Shown piece by piece: positions 1 to 7,393 of a stretch of 11,198 nt of DNA; the first letter of the stretch is position 1, and the number at the start of each line of letters is the position of its first letter. Below the pieces are notes generated by a model that worked only from the letters and a program-made list of their open reading frames with translations, ran no database searches and was not told where the DNA came from. Origin of the DNA: Bacteroidetes bacterium 4572_114. GTDB lineage: Bacteria; Bacteroidota; Bacteroidia; Bacteroidales; 4484-276. The translations under genes and the position numbers were made by a program. Location of the stretch: NCBI GenBank assembly GCA_002254335.1, contig NIVA01000160.1, forward strand, positions 1 to 11,198, written 5' to 3'.

Positions 1-21
1 ATTTGTGGTTTTCTTCCTACA

Positions 22-121
22 GGGACAACCCAACAAGTCGCCCCGTGAATAATAGGGCTATCACCCGAAACTTTTGGCCTGTGCCTCGGCATTATTCACA
101 GGGTGACTAATAATCCGTCCC
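22..121. other. Long imperfect hairpin of unknown role upstream of the nucleoside transporter gene
   Basis: Bases 37-53 (GTCGCCCCGTGAATAAT) pair with 91-107 (ATTATTCACAGGGTGAC) over 17 positions, with one C/A mismatch and one G-U wobble. An outer helix GGGAC (22-26) with GTCCC (117-121) can form around it. A short inner hairpin at 65-77 lies in the 37-nt loop. The element ends before the putative promoter at 149-156, so it is not in the 5' leader of the transporter unless transcription starts further upstream. It could be the end of an upstream transcript, a small structured RNA, or a degenerate inverted-repeat element. I recognise no known riboswitch or ncRNA consensus in it on either strand. 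The pairing is seen directly; the function is unknown. Confidence 0.5.
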
Positions 122-148
122 CCAATCTTCCCTCCATAAAAATTTCCT

Positions 149-156
149 TACCTTTG
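149..156 (+). promoter_or_regulatory. Putative Bacteroidota -7 promoter element for the nucleoside transporter gene
   Basis: TACCTTTG matches the Bacteroidota sigma-ABfr -7 consensus TAnnTTTG exactly. It lies 38 bases before the ATG at 194, which would give a leader of about 30 nt. No clear TTTG -33 box is visible at the expected distance. Inferred from consensus only. Confidence 0.5.
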
Positions 157-193
157 CCCGCTTTCAAAACCACTTTTTATCTGTAGAAATAAT

Positions 194-2023
194 ATGAAAA
201 AAAATCTTTACTTAATTGGGTTGTGCCTGGTATTATTTTCAAATACCGTTACTGCCCAAACCCCCGGCAAATTACAAAATCTGATTTCCATTAAATGGAA
301 AACCGTTAGTATTACCGATAGTCTCGGGAACCCTGCAGGGGACATAGATGAGACTGACCATTTGAGCCTAGTTGATAAGATTAACACATTTGAGCACCAG
401 GTTAAAGCCGAAAACCTTTTGCTTACGGGAAACTGGAAACTACAGGGCCAACAACTAAAACTTGAGTACGACCTTGAACCCGATGAAAAAACTATTGATT
501 CTACAGTTTACGCAGTTATCAACAAAAAGCCGGTCGTGATTTTTTACAAAGAAGGCAAAGAGGTGGCAAGGATGCAGGAAAACCATCTTTTGTCCAATAA
601 ATATTCGAGGGTTTATACTATTGAAAAAATCAACAAAGACAGCCTGGTACTTGTCGAAAACGGGATTAAGTATTCTTACGTAAACGATCAGCCCCAAGCA
701 CAATCCCTGGTGCAACGTTCCGGCAGCGGCTTTAGCATAACCACACTGTTGCGCGGCCTGTTGGGGATACTTGTATTGATTTTTCTTGCATGGGTTTTCA
801 GCTCAAACCGCCGCGCCGTCAACTGGAAAGTTGTGTTCACGGGTTTGGCCATCCAAATCGGGCTGGCTTTGGGCATATTGTTTATTCCCTTTATCGAATC
901 GGTTTTTGAGTTTGTAGGGAAAATATTTGTGAGGATCTTAGACTTTACAAAAATCGGCTCCACCTTCCTGTTCGGCGACCTGATGGACCCCGGATCAATA
1001 GGATATATATTTGCACTCCAAATCCTGCCTACTATTATCTTTTTCTCGGCACTTACAAGTGTTTTGTTTTACCTCGGCGTGATACAAAAAGTGGTAAAGG
1101 CACTGGCCTGGCTAATGACCAAGGCCCTGAAAATATCGGGCGCAGAAAGCCTTTCGGTTGCCGGCAACATTTTTCTTGGCCAAACCGAATCGCCACTGAT
1201 GATCAAGGCATACCTCCCCAAGATGAACGATTCGGAAATGCTTTTGGTGATGATTGGCGGGATGGCCACAGTTGCCGGTGGTGTGCTGGCAGCTTACATT
1301 GGTTTCCTGGGGGGCGACGACCCTGTTCAACGGATACTTTTTGCAAAACACCTGCTAACGGCATCTGTAATGGCGGCCCCGGGGGCGATAGTAATTTCAA
1401 AAATATTAATGCCACAAACCGAAAAAATTGACCAAACAATTGCAGTAAGCCAGGAAAAGATTGGCCGCAATTTCCTGGATGCCATGTCGAACGGCACCAC
1501 CGAGGGGCTAAAACTCGCTGCAAATGTTGGTGCCATGCTCCTTGTTTTCTTTGCATTTCTTGCCATGTTCAACTTTATTCTACTAAAGTTCGGGCTTTGG
1601 ACAAATATAAATAGCTCCATCGCCGGTGTAACCGATGGGCAATACGACAAGCTTTCGCTCCAGTTTATCCTCGGTTATACATTTGCCCCGCTAATGTGGG
1701 CCATCGGCGTAAACCCGCAGGACATGACCATTGTTGGCCAGCTACTTGGCGAAAAGCTAATTGCCAGCGAATTTGTTGGATATACCAGCCTGGCATCGTT
1801 TAAGGAAGCCGGCGCATTTGCCGAACAAAAATCAGCAATCATGGCAACCTACATGCTTTGCGGTTTTGCAAACTTTGCCTCAATAGGGATTCAAATTGGC
1901 GGCATCGGCGGACTGGCCCCCAACAAGCGTTGGTTCCTATCAAAATACGGCATTAAAGCACTGATTGGCGGTACTATTGCATCGCTGCTCTCGGCAACTA
2001 TTATTGGGGCCATTATCGGGTAA
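194..2023 (+). CDS. Concentrative nucleoside transporter (CNT/NupC family) with N-terminal periplasmic domain
   Basis: A 609-aa inner-membrane cation-coupled nucleoside symporter. Residues 1-21 form a signal peptide (MKKNLYLIGLCLVLFSNTVT). Residues about 25-170 form a soluble, beta-rich domain absent from standard bacterial NupC, which is about 400 aa. Hydrophobic membrane segments begin near residue 182. Signature CNT motifs are present: GQTESP at residues 329-334, in the family's GQ(S/T)E(A/S)P substrate-site motif, and NGTTEGLKLAANVGAM from residue 433. The FANFASIGIQIGGIGGLAPN stretch near the C terminus is also typical. The ATG at 194 is chosen because it begins the signal peptide and follows a promoter-like element. 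The gene appears monocistronic, as the next ORF downstream is broken. Substrate (nucleosides, by Na+ or H+ coupling) is known for the family and inferred here. Family call is firm; substrate details are not. Confidence 0.93.
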   Translation: MKKNLYLIGLCLVLFSNTVTAQTPGKLQNLISIKWKTVSITDSLGNPAGDIDETDHLSLVDKINTFEHQVKAENLLLTGNWKLQGQQLKLEYDLEPDEKTIDSTVYAVINKKPVVIFYKEGKEVARMQENHLLSNKYSRVYTIEKINKDSLVLVENGIKYSYVNDQPQAQSLVQRSGSGFSITTLLRGLLGILVLIFLAWVFSSNRRAVNWKVVFTGLAIQIGLALGILFIPFIESVFEFVGKIFVRILDFTKIGSTFLFGDLMDPGSIGYIFALQILPTIIFFSALTSVLFYLGVIQKVVKALAWLMTKALKISGAESLSVAGNIFLGQTESPLMIKAYLPKMNDSEMLLVMIGGMATVAGGVLAAYIGFLGGDDPVQRILFAKHLLTASVMAAPGAIVISKILMPQTEKIDQTIAVSQEKIGRNFLDAMSNGTTEGLKLAANVGAMLLVFFAFLAMFNFILLKFGLWTNINSSIAGVTDGQYDKLSLQFILGYTFAPLMWAIGVNPQDMTIVGQLLGEKLIASEFVGYTSLASFKEAGAFAEQKSAIMATYMLCGFANFASIGIQIGGIGGLAPNKRWFLSKYGIKALIGGTIASLLSATIIGAIIG

Positions 2024-2056
2024 CCTGTATTGAGGTCGAAATCTACCAGGAAATTA

Positions 2057-2359
2057 ATGTATGGTTATAAAAAAGCTCAAAGACATCTTTCGAAAATGAG
2101 AGAACTAGGTCTTATTGGTGATAATAGCAAAGCTAAGACATCACCTAATTACAGATATGTTGCAGTAATTGTTGATTAGCCTGGACATAAACATGGACAT
2201 AATGTCCAAGTTAGAGGCAGAAAACTTACTAATAATGATAAACATGGACATAAACATGGACATAGTGTCCAAGTTGGAGGTAGAAAACTTACTATTAATG
2301 ATGAACTTGGACATAAACATGGACATAGTGTCCAGGTAGATATTAAAAAAAATGCATAA
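2057..2359 (+). pseudogene. Broken ORF: winged-helix-like fragment followed by histidine-rich 21-residue repeats
   Basis: From ATG 2057 a 40-codon ORF runs to an in-frame TAG at 2177-2179. Its RHLSKMRELGLIGDNSKAK stretch resembles the recognition-helix and wing part of winged-helix domains, which is only a weak resemblance. The same frame continues open from 2180 to TAA 2357-2359. That part encodes repeated units of the form GHKHGH(N/S)VQV(R/G)GRKLT, built on a 63-bp (21-codon) tandem repeat. Reading the TAG as a mutated CAG would give one 100-residue protein with a metal-binding-like His-rich tail. Upstream in another frame is IEVEIYQEINVWL, suggesting further damage. I do not recognise the parent gene. 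Possibly a remnant; function unknown. Confidence 0.4.
2180..2338. repeat. 63-bp tandem repeat, about 2.5 copies, each with an internal inverted repeat
   Basis: The TGGACATAAACATGGACATA block recurs at 2182, 2245 and 2308, an exact 63-bp period. Copies 1 and 2 are full. Copy 3 diverges after its TGTCCA, probably through a 7-nt deletion before GGTAGA. Each copy contains a TGGACA-TAG/TAA-TGTCCA inverted repeat (6-bp arms, 3-nt spacer), which could form a hairpin or be an operator-like dyad. The period is a multiple of three, so the plus frame encodes 21-residue histidine-rich units and minus frames also stay open. Confidence 0.85.
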
Positions 2360-2408
2360 GTTGTTACTAATAAAGATATTAAAGAGGGACTAAACATCTT
2401 ACTTCTAA

Positions 2409-2422
2409 CCCACATGCGTGGG
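2409..2422. terminator. Small GC-rich hairpin, weak terminator candidate
   Basis: CCCAC-ATGC-GTGGG is a 5-bp stem with a 4-nt loop between the repeat ORF and the hipBA promoter. It is followed by ATTTCCC rather than a U tract, so termination is only a possibility. Confidence 0.25.
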
Positions 2423-2505
2423 ATTTCCCAGTACGAACAGGACAGGCCCTTCGCTCAACATCAAAAATCACCACCAACAAAGTAAAGTATTAAGTGCAAA
2501 TATTT

Positions 2506-2513
2506 TACCTTTG
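2506..2513 (+). promoter_or_regulatory. Putative -7 promoter element of the hipBA remnant
   Basis: TACCTTTG matches the Bacteroidota TAnnTTTG -7 consensus and lies 38 bases before the hipB ATG at 2551, the same distance as for the transporter gene. No clear -33 box is seen. The operon promoter may therefore still be intact although its genes are broken. Confidence 0.45.
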
Positions 2514-2550
2514 TAAAGTATAATATTTTAGCTATAAATTAATAAAAATA

Positions 2551-2861
2551 ATGTTAATGGCTAATATAATAGCTGATAACGATTTTGTTCTTGATGCTTT
2601 TAATCCGATTGCCATTGCCAAAGGGATAGCAGGGCGGTTGCGCGAAAGACGGCTCGAACTAAACCTCACATAGAAGGGCCTGGCCGGAAAGGCCGGGATA
2701 AGCCTGGGCACACTAAAAAGGATTTGTTAATGCTTGCTGTTGTGCTGGATGCCACCCAGGAATTTGAGGCATTATTTTCTAAACGGCAATTCCAAAGTAT
2801 TGAAGAAGCACTGAGGACAACTGCGTTAAAAAAACGAAAAAGGGGAAAGCGAAATGGTTAA
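2551..2861 (+). pseudogene. hipB: hipB-like XRE antitoxin, broken by an amber codon and an internal deletion
   Basis: From ATG 2551 the frame encodes an N terminus ending in RLRERRLELNLT, the start of an XRE helix-turn-helix domain. It is interrupted by TAG at 2671-2673, where the family usually has Gln (LTQ). The same frame continues KGLAGKAGISLGTLKRIC and stops at 2728. A second frame then carries LMLAVVLDATQEFEALFSKR to the stop at 2859-2861, which matches the usual C-terminal part. Roughly ten residues expected between LKR and LMLA are missing, with a frame change. The 3' end overlaps the hipA start at 2854, as expected for a translationally coupled antitoxin-toxin pair. HipB normally binds operator DNA and neutralises HipA; this copy should not produce a functional protein. 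Confidence 0.8.
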
Positions 2862-3983
2862 AGAAGTGTCTGTCATTGAAGTTTATTTCGAAAACCGCCG
2901 GGTTGGGAAATTGGCGCAACCTCCCGGCCAACAGTGTTTGTTTGAATACGATACGGAATGGATCAATACCGGCTTCTCTGTTTCACCGTTTTACCTCCCA
3001 TTGAAAAGCGGTGTTTTTACTGCCAGGGCCGAACCTTTCGATGGCCTGTTCGGGGTCTTTAACGACAGCCTTCCCGACGGCTGGGGCAAACTATTGATTG
3101 ACAAATGGCTGCAAAGCAAGGGGGTTAATCCTGCAGGACTTTCAGTACTTGACAGGCTTAGCCTTGTTGGTGACAGTGGCATGGGGGCGCTTACATACCT
3201 CCCTGCCCAAAACACGGATAGTATGGAGCTCCATCAAATCGGCTTTTACGCTTCCGAAGCAGAGAAAATAATTCATCAGGATTATTCCGGGGCACTGGAG
3301 GAATTGGTAAACAAAGCGGGGTCATAGGTGGTGCAAGACCTAAGGTTTTACTGCAAATTGACGGGGATGACTGGTTGGTCAAATTCAGGGCATCCATTGA
3401 TCCTGATAATGTAGGTAAAACAGAATATGAACATTCACTGCTGGCAAAAAAATGTGGCATCGAAATGCCCGAAACAAATTTATTTGAAGGAAAATATTTT
3501 GGTGTCAGTCGCTTCGACCGTGATGGAAGCAAACGGGACCATGTACATACTGCTTCAGGTCTATTATATGCCAGCCACCGTTTGCCCTCCCTGGATTATT
3601 CAGGCCTCATGAAAGCCACCATGGCACTGACACGTGATATTAATGAAGTGGAAAAGATGTTCAGGTTAATGATTTTTATTATCCTGATAGGTAATAAAGA
3701 TGACCACTCCAAAAACTTTTCATTTCTATTCAGGAATGGTAGTTGGTATCTCTCCCCGGCTTATGACCTTTTACCTTCAGATGGCTTCAACAACAACCAC
3801 ACAACAACCGTAAACGGAAATGGAAAACCTGACATAGAAGATTGCATTGAATTGGCAAAGAACACTGCTTTTCCTGAAAAATCAGCAAAAAGGATCATTG
3901 AAGAGGTGATGGAAGGTTTGAGGGGGTTGAACAATGCCAGGCAGAAGAGTATCCCAAACCTATCATCCAATATCGGACATTAA
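2854..3983 (+). pseudogene. hipA: HipA-like serine/threonine kinase toxin, frameshifted in the phosphate-binding loop
   Basis: HipA kinases phosphorylate glutamyl-tRNA synthetase and induce growth arrest. Here the first 157 codons (2854-3327) carry the N-terminal domain, including LFGVFNDSLPDGWG and LSLVGDSGMGAL. The frame ends in TAG 3325-3327 directly after a G4 run at 3318-3321. The other frame opens at GTC 3321 and continues IGGARPKVLLQIDG, EYEHSLLAKKCGIEMPET, YFGVSRFDRDG, the catalytic-loop motif NKDDHSKNFSF and the metal-binding SPAYDLL to the stop at 3983. One extra G in the run would restore a single frame of about 375 residues. The break falls at the loop equivalent to the E. coli Ser150 region. 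The kinase motifs themselves are conserved, so loss is recent, or the shift may be a sequencing or slippage effect. Confidence 0.88.
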
Positions 3984-3995
3984 AATCTTCTTGAC

Positions 3996-4023
3996 CCTGG
4001 CAGGAGCTTCGCACTCTGCCAGG
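3996..4023. terminator. Hairpin between convergent hipA and ffh, possible bidirectional terminator
   Basis: CCTGGCAGG (3996-4004) pairs with TCTGCCAGG (4015-4023) in an 8 to 9 bp stem with a 10-nt loop. It lies between the ends of two convergent genes. Neither side has a strong U tract, so it may be a Rho-assisted end or a 3' stability hairpin. Confidence 0.45.
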
Positions 4024-4031
4024 TCTCTCCC

Positions 4032-4075
4032 AACCCTAACATCAAACTTCTAACATCTGACATCTAACATCTTAC
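4032..4075 (-). repeat. Degenerate heptanucleotide repeat tract at the 3' end of ffh
   Basis: Read on the minus strand, the bases after the ffh stop run as consecutive 7-mers: GATGTTA, GATGTCA, GATGTTA, GAAGTTT, GATGTTA, GGGTTGG. The plus-strand words AACATCTTAC and ACTTCTAAC found here recur at 2393-2402 and 2401-2409. A similar tract follows hypC. Function unknown. Confidence 0.6.
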
Positions 4076-5415
4076 CTCGGCTGCATCCCTTTCATACGCT
4101 GCATCATCTTCGCCATATTTTTGCCGCCACCGGTGGTCATTAGGCGCATCATCTTACGGGTTTCGGCAAACTGCTTGATGAGGCGGTTCACTTCCTGTAT
4201 ATCGGAGCCGCTACCTATGGCAATCCTGCGGCGCCGGCTGCCATTCAGTACTTTTGGGTTCTCTCTCTCTTCGGTTGTCATCGAATAAATAATTGCTTCA
4301 ATCCCCTTAAAGGCATCGTCGTCGATATCCATATTTTTAATGGCCTTGCCCATGCCCGGGATCATCCCCATCAAATCCTTGACGTTTCCCATTTTTTTGA
4401 TCTGCTTGATCTGCGAAAGGAAGTCGTTGAAGTTGAATTGGTTTTTGGCAATTTTCTTTTGCAGTTTCTTGGCCTCTTCCTCATCGAATTGCTCCTGGGC
4501 TTTTTCTACCAAAGAAACGATGTCGCCCATGCCCAGTATCCTGTCGGCCATACGCTTGGGATAGAAAACATCAAGAGCTTCAATCTTTTCGCCAATGCCC
4601 ACAAATTTTATTGGTTTGGTAACCACCGAGCGGATGGTAAGCGCGGCACCGCCACGTGTATCGCCGTCCAATTTAGTGAGCACGACCCCATCAAAATCCA
4701 GCCTGTCGTGAAATGCCCTGGCAGTGTTCACCGCATCCTGGCCGGTCATCGAGTCAACCACAAACAAGGTTTCGTGCGGGTTGATGGCCTCCTTGATCCT
4801 GCTTATCTCATCCATCATCTGCTCATCAACGGCAAGACGTCCGGCAGTATCCACAATCACAACATCGTATCCCTTCTGGCGGGCATGTGAAATTGAGTTT
4901 TTTGCAATCCTGACCGGCTTCTTGCTGCCTTCCTCGGTATAAACTTCTACACCAATCTGCCCGCCCAACACCTGCAACTGGTTAATGGCAGCAGGGCGGT
5001 AAACGTCACCTGCCACCAACAAAGGCCGCTTCCCCTTCTTGGTCTTTAAATAATTGGCCAGTTTGGCCGAAAAGGTGGTTTTTCCCGATCCCTGCAAACC
5101 TGCAATAAGTATAACGGCGGGGCTTCCTTTAATGTTGATATCTTCGTGCTCGCCCCCCATCAATTCTATGAGGTCGCCATGCACTATCTTAATCATAAGC
5201 TGACCGGGCGAAACGGCATTCAATACATTCTGCCCCAGGGCCTTCTCCTTTACCTTTTCGGTAAATTGCTTGGCAATCTTATAACTTACGTCCGCATCCA
5301 AAAGGGCTTTGCGCACCTCTTTCAGGGTTTCGGCAACATTAATTTCGGTGATATGCCCGTGCCCCTTGAGGACTTTGAACGAGCGGTCGAGTTTTTCGCT
5401 TAAACTTTCAAACAT
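4072..5415 (-). CDS. ffh: Signal recognition particle protein Ffh (SRP54 GTPase)
   Basis: A 447-aa SRP GTPase that binds signal sequences of nascent membrane proteins and 4.5S RNA and docks with FtsY. The N domain covers about residues 1-90. The G domain has P-loop GLQGSGKTT (106-114), the GDVYRPAA motif (136-143), DTAGR (189-193) and TKLDGDTRGG (247-256). The Met-rich M domain covers about 300-447, including GMIPGMG, the RNA-binding RRRRIAIGSG and a MMRLMTTGGG/MAKMMQRMKGM tail. Length and all key motifs are normal, so it is intact. The ATG at 5415 fits the family start MFESLSEKL and follows a good promoter. The flanking gene is convergent hipA, with no partner operon gene visible. Confidence 0.98.
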   Translation of the reverse strand: MFESLSEKLDRSFKVLKGHGHITEINVAETLKEVRKALLDADVSYKIAKQFTEKVKEKALGQNVLNAVSPGQLMIKIVHGDLIELMGGEHEDINIKGSPAVILIAGLQGSGKTTFSAKLANYLKTKKGKRPLLVAGDVYRPAAINQLQVLGGQIGVEVYTEEGSKKPVRIAKNSISHARQKGYDVVIVDTAGRLAVDEQMMDEISRIKEAINPHETLFVVDSMTGQDAVNTARAFHDRLDFDGVVLTKLDGDTRGGAALTIRSVVTKPIKFVGIGEKIEALDVFYPKRMADRILGMGDIVSLVEKAQEQFDEEEAKKLQKKIAKNQFNFNDFLSQIKQIKKMGNVKDLMGMIPGMGKAIKNMDIDDDAFKGIEAIIYSMTTEERENPKVLNGSRRRRIAIGSGSDIQEVNRLIKQFAETRKMMRLMTTGGGKNMAKMMQRMKGMQPR

Positions 5416-5440
5416 ATATTTGTTGATTTTTTCAAGGGTG

Positions 5441-5469
5441 CAAAGATATTGTTTTTATCATAATTTCAA
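5441..5469 (-). promoter_or_regulatory. Putative ffh promoter (TTG -33 and TATCTTTG -7)
   Basis: On the minus strand TATCTTTG (5448 to 5441) matches the Bacteroidota -7 consensus. TTG (5469 to 5467) lies 18 nt upstream, close to the usual spacing for the -33 box. The predicted transcript would have a leader of only about 20 nt before the ATG at 5415. Confidence 0.6.
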
Positions 5470-5558
5470 TATCGGCCTATCCAGTCTGCAAAACAAATTA
5501 CACTGGTAAATGTTAATTATTTAATTTTACGGCCTATTTTATTTAAGGTACATAACTT

Positions 5559-5696
5559 ATGATTGATCAGCACATCAATAACCCCAAAAATTTATTGAAC
5601 AAACATCTATTCGTTATTCTGGAGAAAGAAAAAGACATTGAGGATGTTGACCTGGGCAAAAAGGAGATGATTAAACCTTTTGATAAAATAATGTAG
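5559..5696 (+). CDS. Small hypothetical ORF, 45 aa
   Basis: ATG 5559 opens a 45-codon frame ending in TAG 5694-5696, lying 49 bases before the C39-like gene on the same strand. The product begins MIDQHINNPKNLLNKH and is charged and helix-prone (LEKEKDIEDVDLGKKEMIK), with no signal peptide or membrane segment. AAGG about 12 nt upstream is a weak ribosome site. I do not recognise the family. It may be a real small protein, or the remnant C terminus of a longer gene. Confidence 0.35.
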   Translation: MIDQHINNPKNLLNKHLFVILEKEKDIEDVDLGKKEMIKPFDKIM

Positions 5697-5745
5697 GAAG
5701 AATTAACACTTGCAAAACCCACTAATTATTTAAAATATTGAAAAC

Positions 5746-7167
5746 ATGAAAAAAGCTATTCTATTATTATTTGTTTTTGCGCACTTATTCAGCTTTGGAC
5801 AACGAAACAAGCTGGAAGATTTTATTACAAACATTTATTATGTCAACGGCGACACTATTGTTGAGGTTGTTGTGCCCGGGTCGCCGCCACCTGATGTTTT
5901 GATGCCGGTTTCCAGCCCGGACAGGTCGGCAGTTATGTTGTCCAACGTCCCTGCCTTTAATTGGTGTTATGGTTGTTCGGCCACCAGCGGGGCAATTATG
6001 GCAGGGTACTACGACAATAACAGTTACCCAGATATGTACACTGGCCCTGCAAATGGGGGCTTGGTCCCCATGAACAACAATATTTGGGGATATGGCGAAT
6101 GTCCGTTAAGTGCAACACACCAGGGTTATGATGGTTTGACCGAAAGGGGGCATGTTGATGATTTTTGGGTCAGCGTTTATAGTGGCCAACCTGATCCGTA
6201 CATCACCGGGGGATGGACACCGCACGGTTATGAAAATTGCACCGCCGACTTCATGGGCACCAATCAATCGGCACTTGGCAATAATGACGGGTCAACTGCC
6301 TTTTATTACAATCCCTCCGGTGCTAAACTATATGACTTTCAAGCCCCATCAGGCCACAAAGACGGTTGTGCCGGCTTTCGCGATTTTTTGGAATCGAGGG
6401 GCTATGACATGGTGGAAAATTACACCCAGCTAATACCAAACGCTTTTGGAAATGCCAGCGGCTTTACATTTAATAATTACAAAACCCAAATTGATGCCGG
6501 GAGGCCCGTAATGATACATGTTATGGGGCACTCGATGGTTGGTTTGGGCTACAATGAAACGGGGGAGATAATTTATCTTCACGATACCTGGGACCACAGC
6601 CTGCACCAGATGACATGGGGCGGCAGCTATTCGGGCATGGACCAGTGGGGCGTTTCGGTATTCCAGCTCGAACCACCGCCATTGGATGTGCAGCAAATCG
6701 GACTCCCAAACGGTTGGTCAGGGATATCAAGTTATATCGTCCCTGAAACAAATGATTTGGAATCTATGTTCCAGGACATAATTGATGACATTGTGATAAT
6801 TCAAAATGCTTCCGGTGTTTTTTGGCCCGAACAAAATATAAACACGATTGGCACATGGGACACGCACGAGGGGTACCAAATTAAAATGGCCGGGGCCGTT
6901 GATCTGACCATTTCGGGCTTCATAGAAAGCAATAAAACTTTATTGCTGGTTGAAGGTTGGAATTTAATCGCGGTGCTTTCGGATTGTGCCGTAAATGTTT
7001 CCGATCTGTTTTTAGGAAAAGATGTAATAATAGTAAAAGAAGTGGCCGGCCCGGATATTTACTGGCCGGGGTTTGGGATTAACACACTTGATACCCTCCA
7101 ACCGGGCAAATCCTATATTGTGTTGATGGGTTCGGAAGAGAGTATCGTATTCCCTGAATGTCCTTAA
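5746..7167 (+). CDS. Secreted C39-like papain-fold protein with twofold-repeat C-terminal domain
   Basis: A 473-aa exported protein. Residues 1-18 are a signal peptide (MKKAILLLFVFAHLFSFG); there is no lipobox Cys. The central part matches the C39-like (Peptidase_C39_2) fold: WCYGCSATSGAIMAGYYD with candidate nucleophile Cys77, then GRPVMIHVMGHSMVGLGYN with His262, and YLHDTWDH with Asp280. No Gln is obvious at the usual oxyanion position upstream of Cys77. Residues about 320-473 form a Bacteroidota secreted-protein C-terminal domain made of two similar units: GW at 323-324 and at 404-405, then (V/I)II...FWP/YWP...INT(I/L) at W360 and W440, an offset of about 80 residues. Proteolytic activity is inferred from the triad; substrate is unknown. 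No clear T9SS type-A tail is seen. The gene is intact. Confidence 0.85.
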   Translation: MKKAILLLFVFAHLFSFGQRNKLEDFITNIYYVNGDTIVEVVVPGSPPPDVLMPVSSPDRSAVMLSNVPAFNWCYGCSATSGAIMAGYYDNNSYPDMYTGPANGGLVPMNNNIWGYGECPLSATHQGYDGLTERGHVDDFWVSVYSGQPDPYITGGWTPHGYENCTADFMGTNQSALGNNDGSTAFYYNPSGAKLYDFQAPSGHKDGCAGFRDFLESRGYDMVENYTQLIPNAFGNASGFTFNNYKTQIDAGRPVMIHVMGHSMVGLGYNETGEIIYLHDTWDHSLHQMTWGGSYSGMDQWGVSVFQLEPPPLDVQQIGLPNGWSGISSYIVPETNDLESMFQDIIDDIVIIQNASGVFWPEQNINTIGTWDTHEGYQIKMAGAVDLTISGFIESNKTLLLVEGWNLIAVLSDCAVNVSDLFLGKDVIIVKEVAGPDIYWPGFGINTLDTLQPGKSYIVLMGSEESIVFPECP

Positions 7168-7181
7168 AAAAAGGATATTCA
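7155..7181 (+). terminator. 11-bp hairpin overlapping the stop of the C39-like gene
   Basis: TGAATGTCCTT (7155-7165) pairs with AAGGATATTCA (7171-7181) across a 5-A loop, with one G-U wobble. It spans the TAA stop at 7165-7167. There is no U tract after it, so it may be a 3' end or RNA-stabilising structure rather than a classic intrinsic terminator. Confidence 0.5.
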
Positions 7182-7251
7182 AGGTGTTTATGCATTTTGG
7201 AAATAATTATGATTTGAACAACTCTCCGAAACCTACATTATCCCTATATTT

Positions 7252-7362
7252 TTATAGCCTTTGTTGTACGTCTGCTAATTCACCAAGTTGAGTTTGAGTT
7301 AGCTTTCTGTCTTTTCGTTTTTTTTTCTTCTTTGTTTTCTTAATGATTCCGTTTGTTCCTAC
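7252..7362 (-). pseudogene. Remnant of an XRE-family antitoxin
   Basis: The minus strand encodes IIKKTKKKKKRKDRKLTQTQ followed by LGELADVQQ, matching the entry of a helix-turn-helix domain (LTQ.QLGEL..VQ) as in HigA-type antitoxins. The frame ends a few residues later (RL stop at 7252), before the recognition helix. Upstream in frame the reading is unrelated. No intact toxin partner is adjacent. The match is short but specific; it is a scrap. Confidence 0.5.
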
Positions 7363-7393
7363 AACTAAAGTCTCCTTTTTTAGATTGGTCTGA

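Noticed and set aside
22..121. 6S RNA, 4.5S RNA or a known riboswitch.
   Set aside because: Length and conserved motifs do not fit: no SRP tip loop, no large 6S central bulge, and no purine, TPP or cobalamin consensus.
2180..2338. CRISPR array.
   Set aside because: The 63-bp units are contiguous with no unique spacers, and no cas gene is present.
2141..2415. Minus-strand ORFs of 61 and 79 codons over the 63-bp repeat.
   Set aside because: They are open only because the repeat period is a multiple of three; the products are simple Met/Ser/Phe or Cys/Pro repeats with no recognisable domain.
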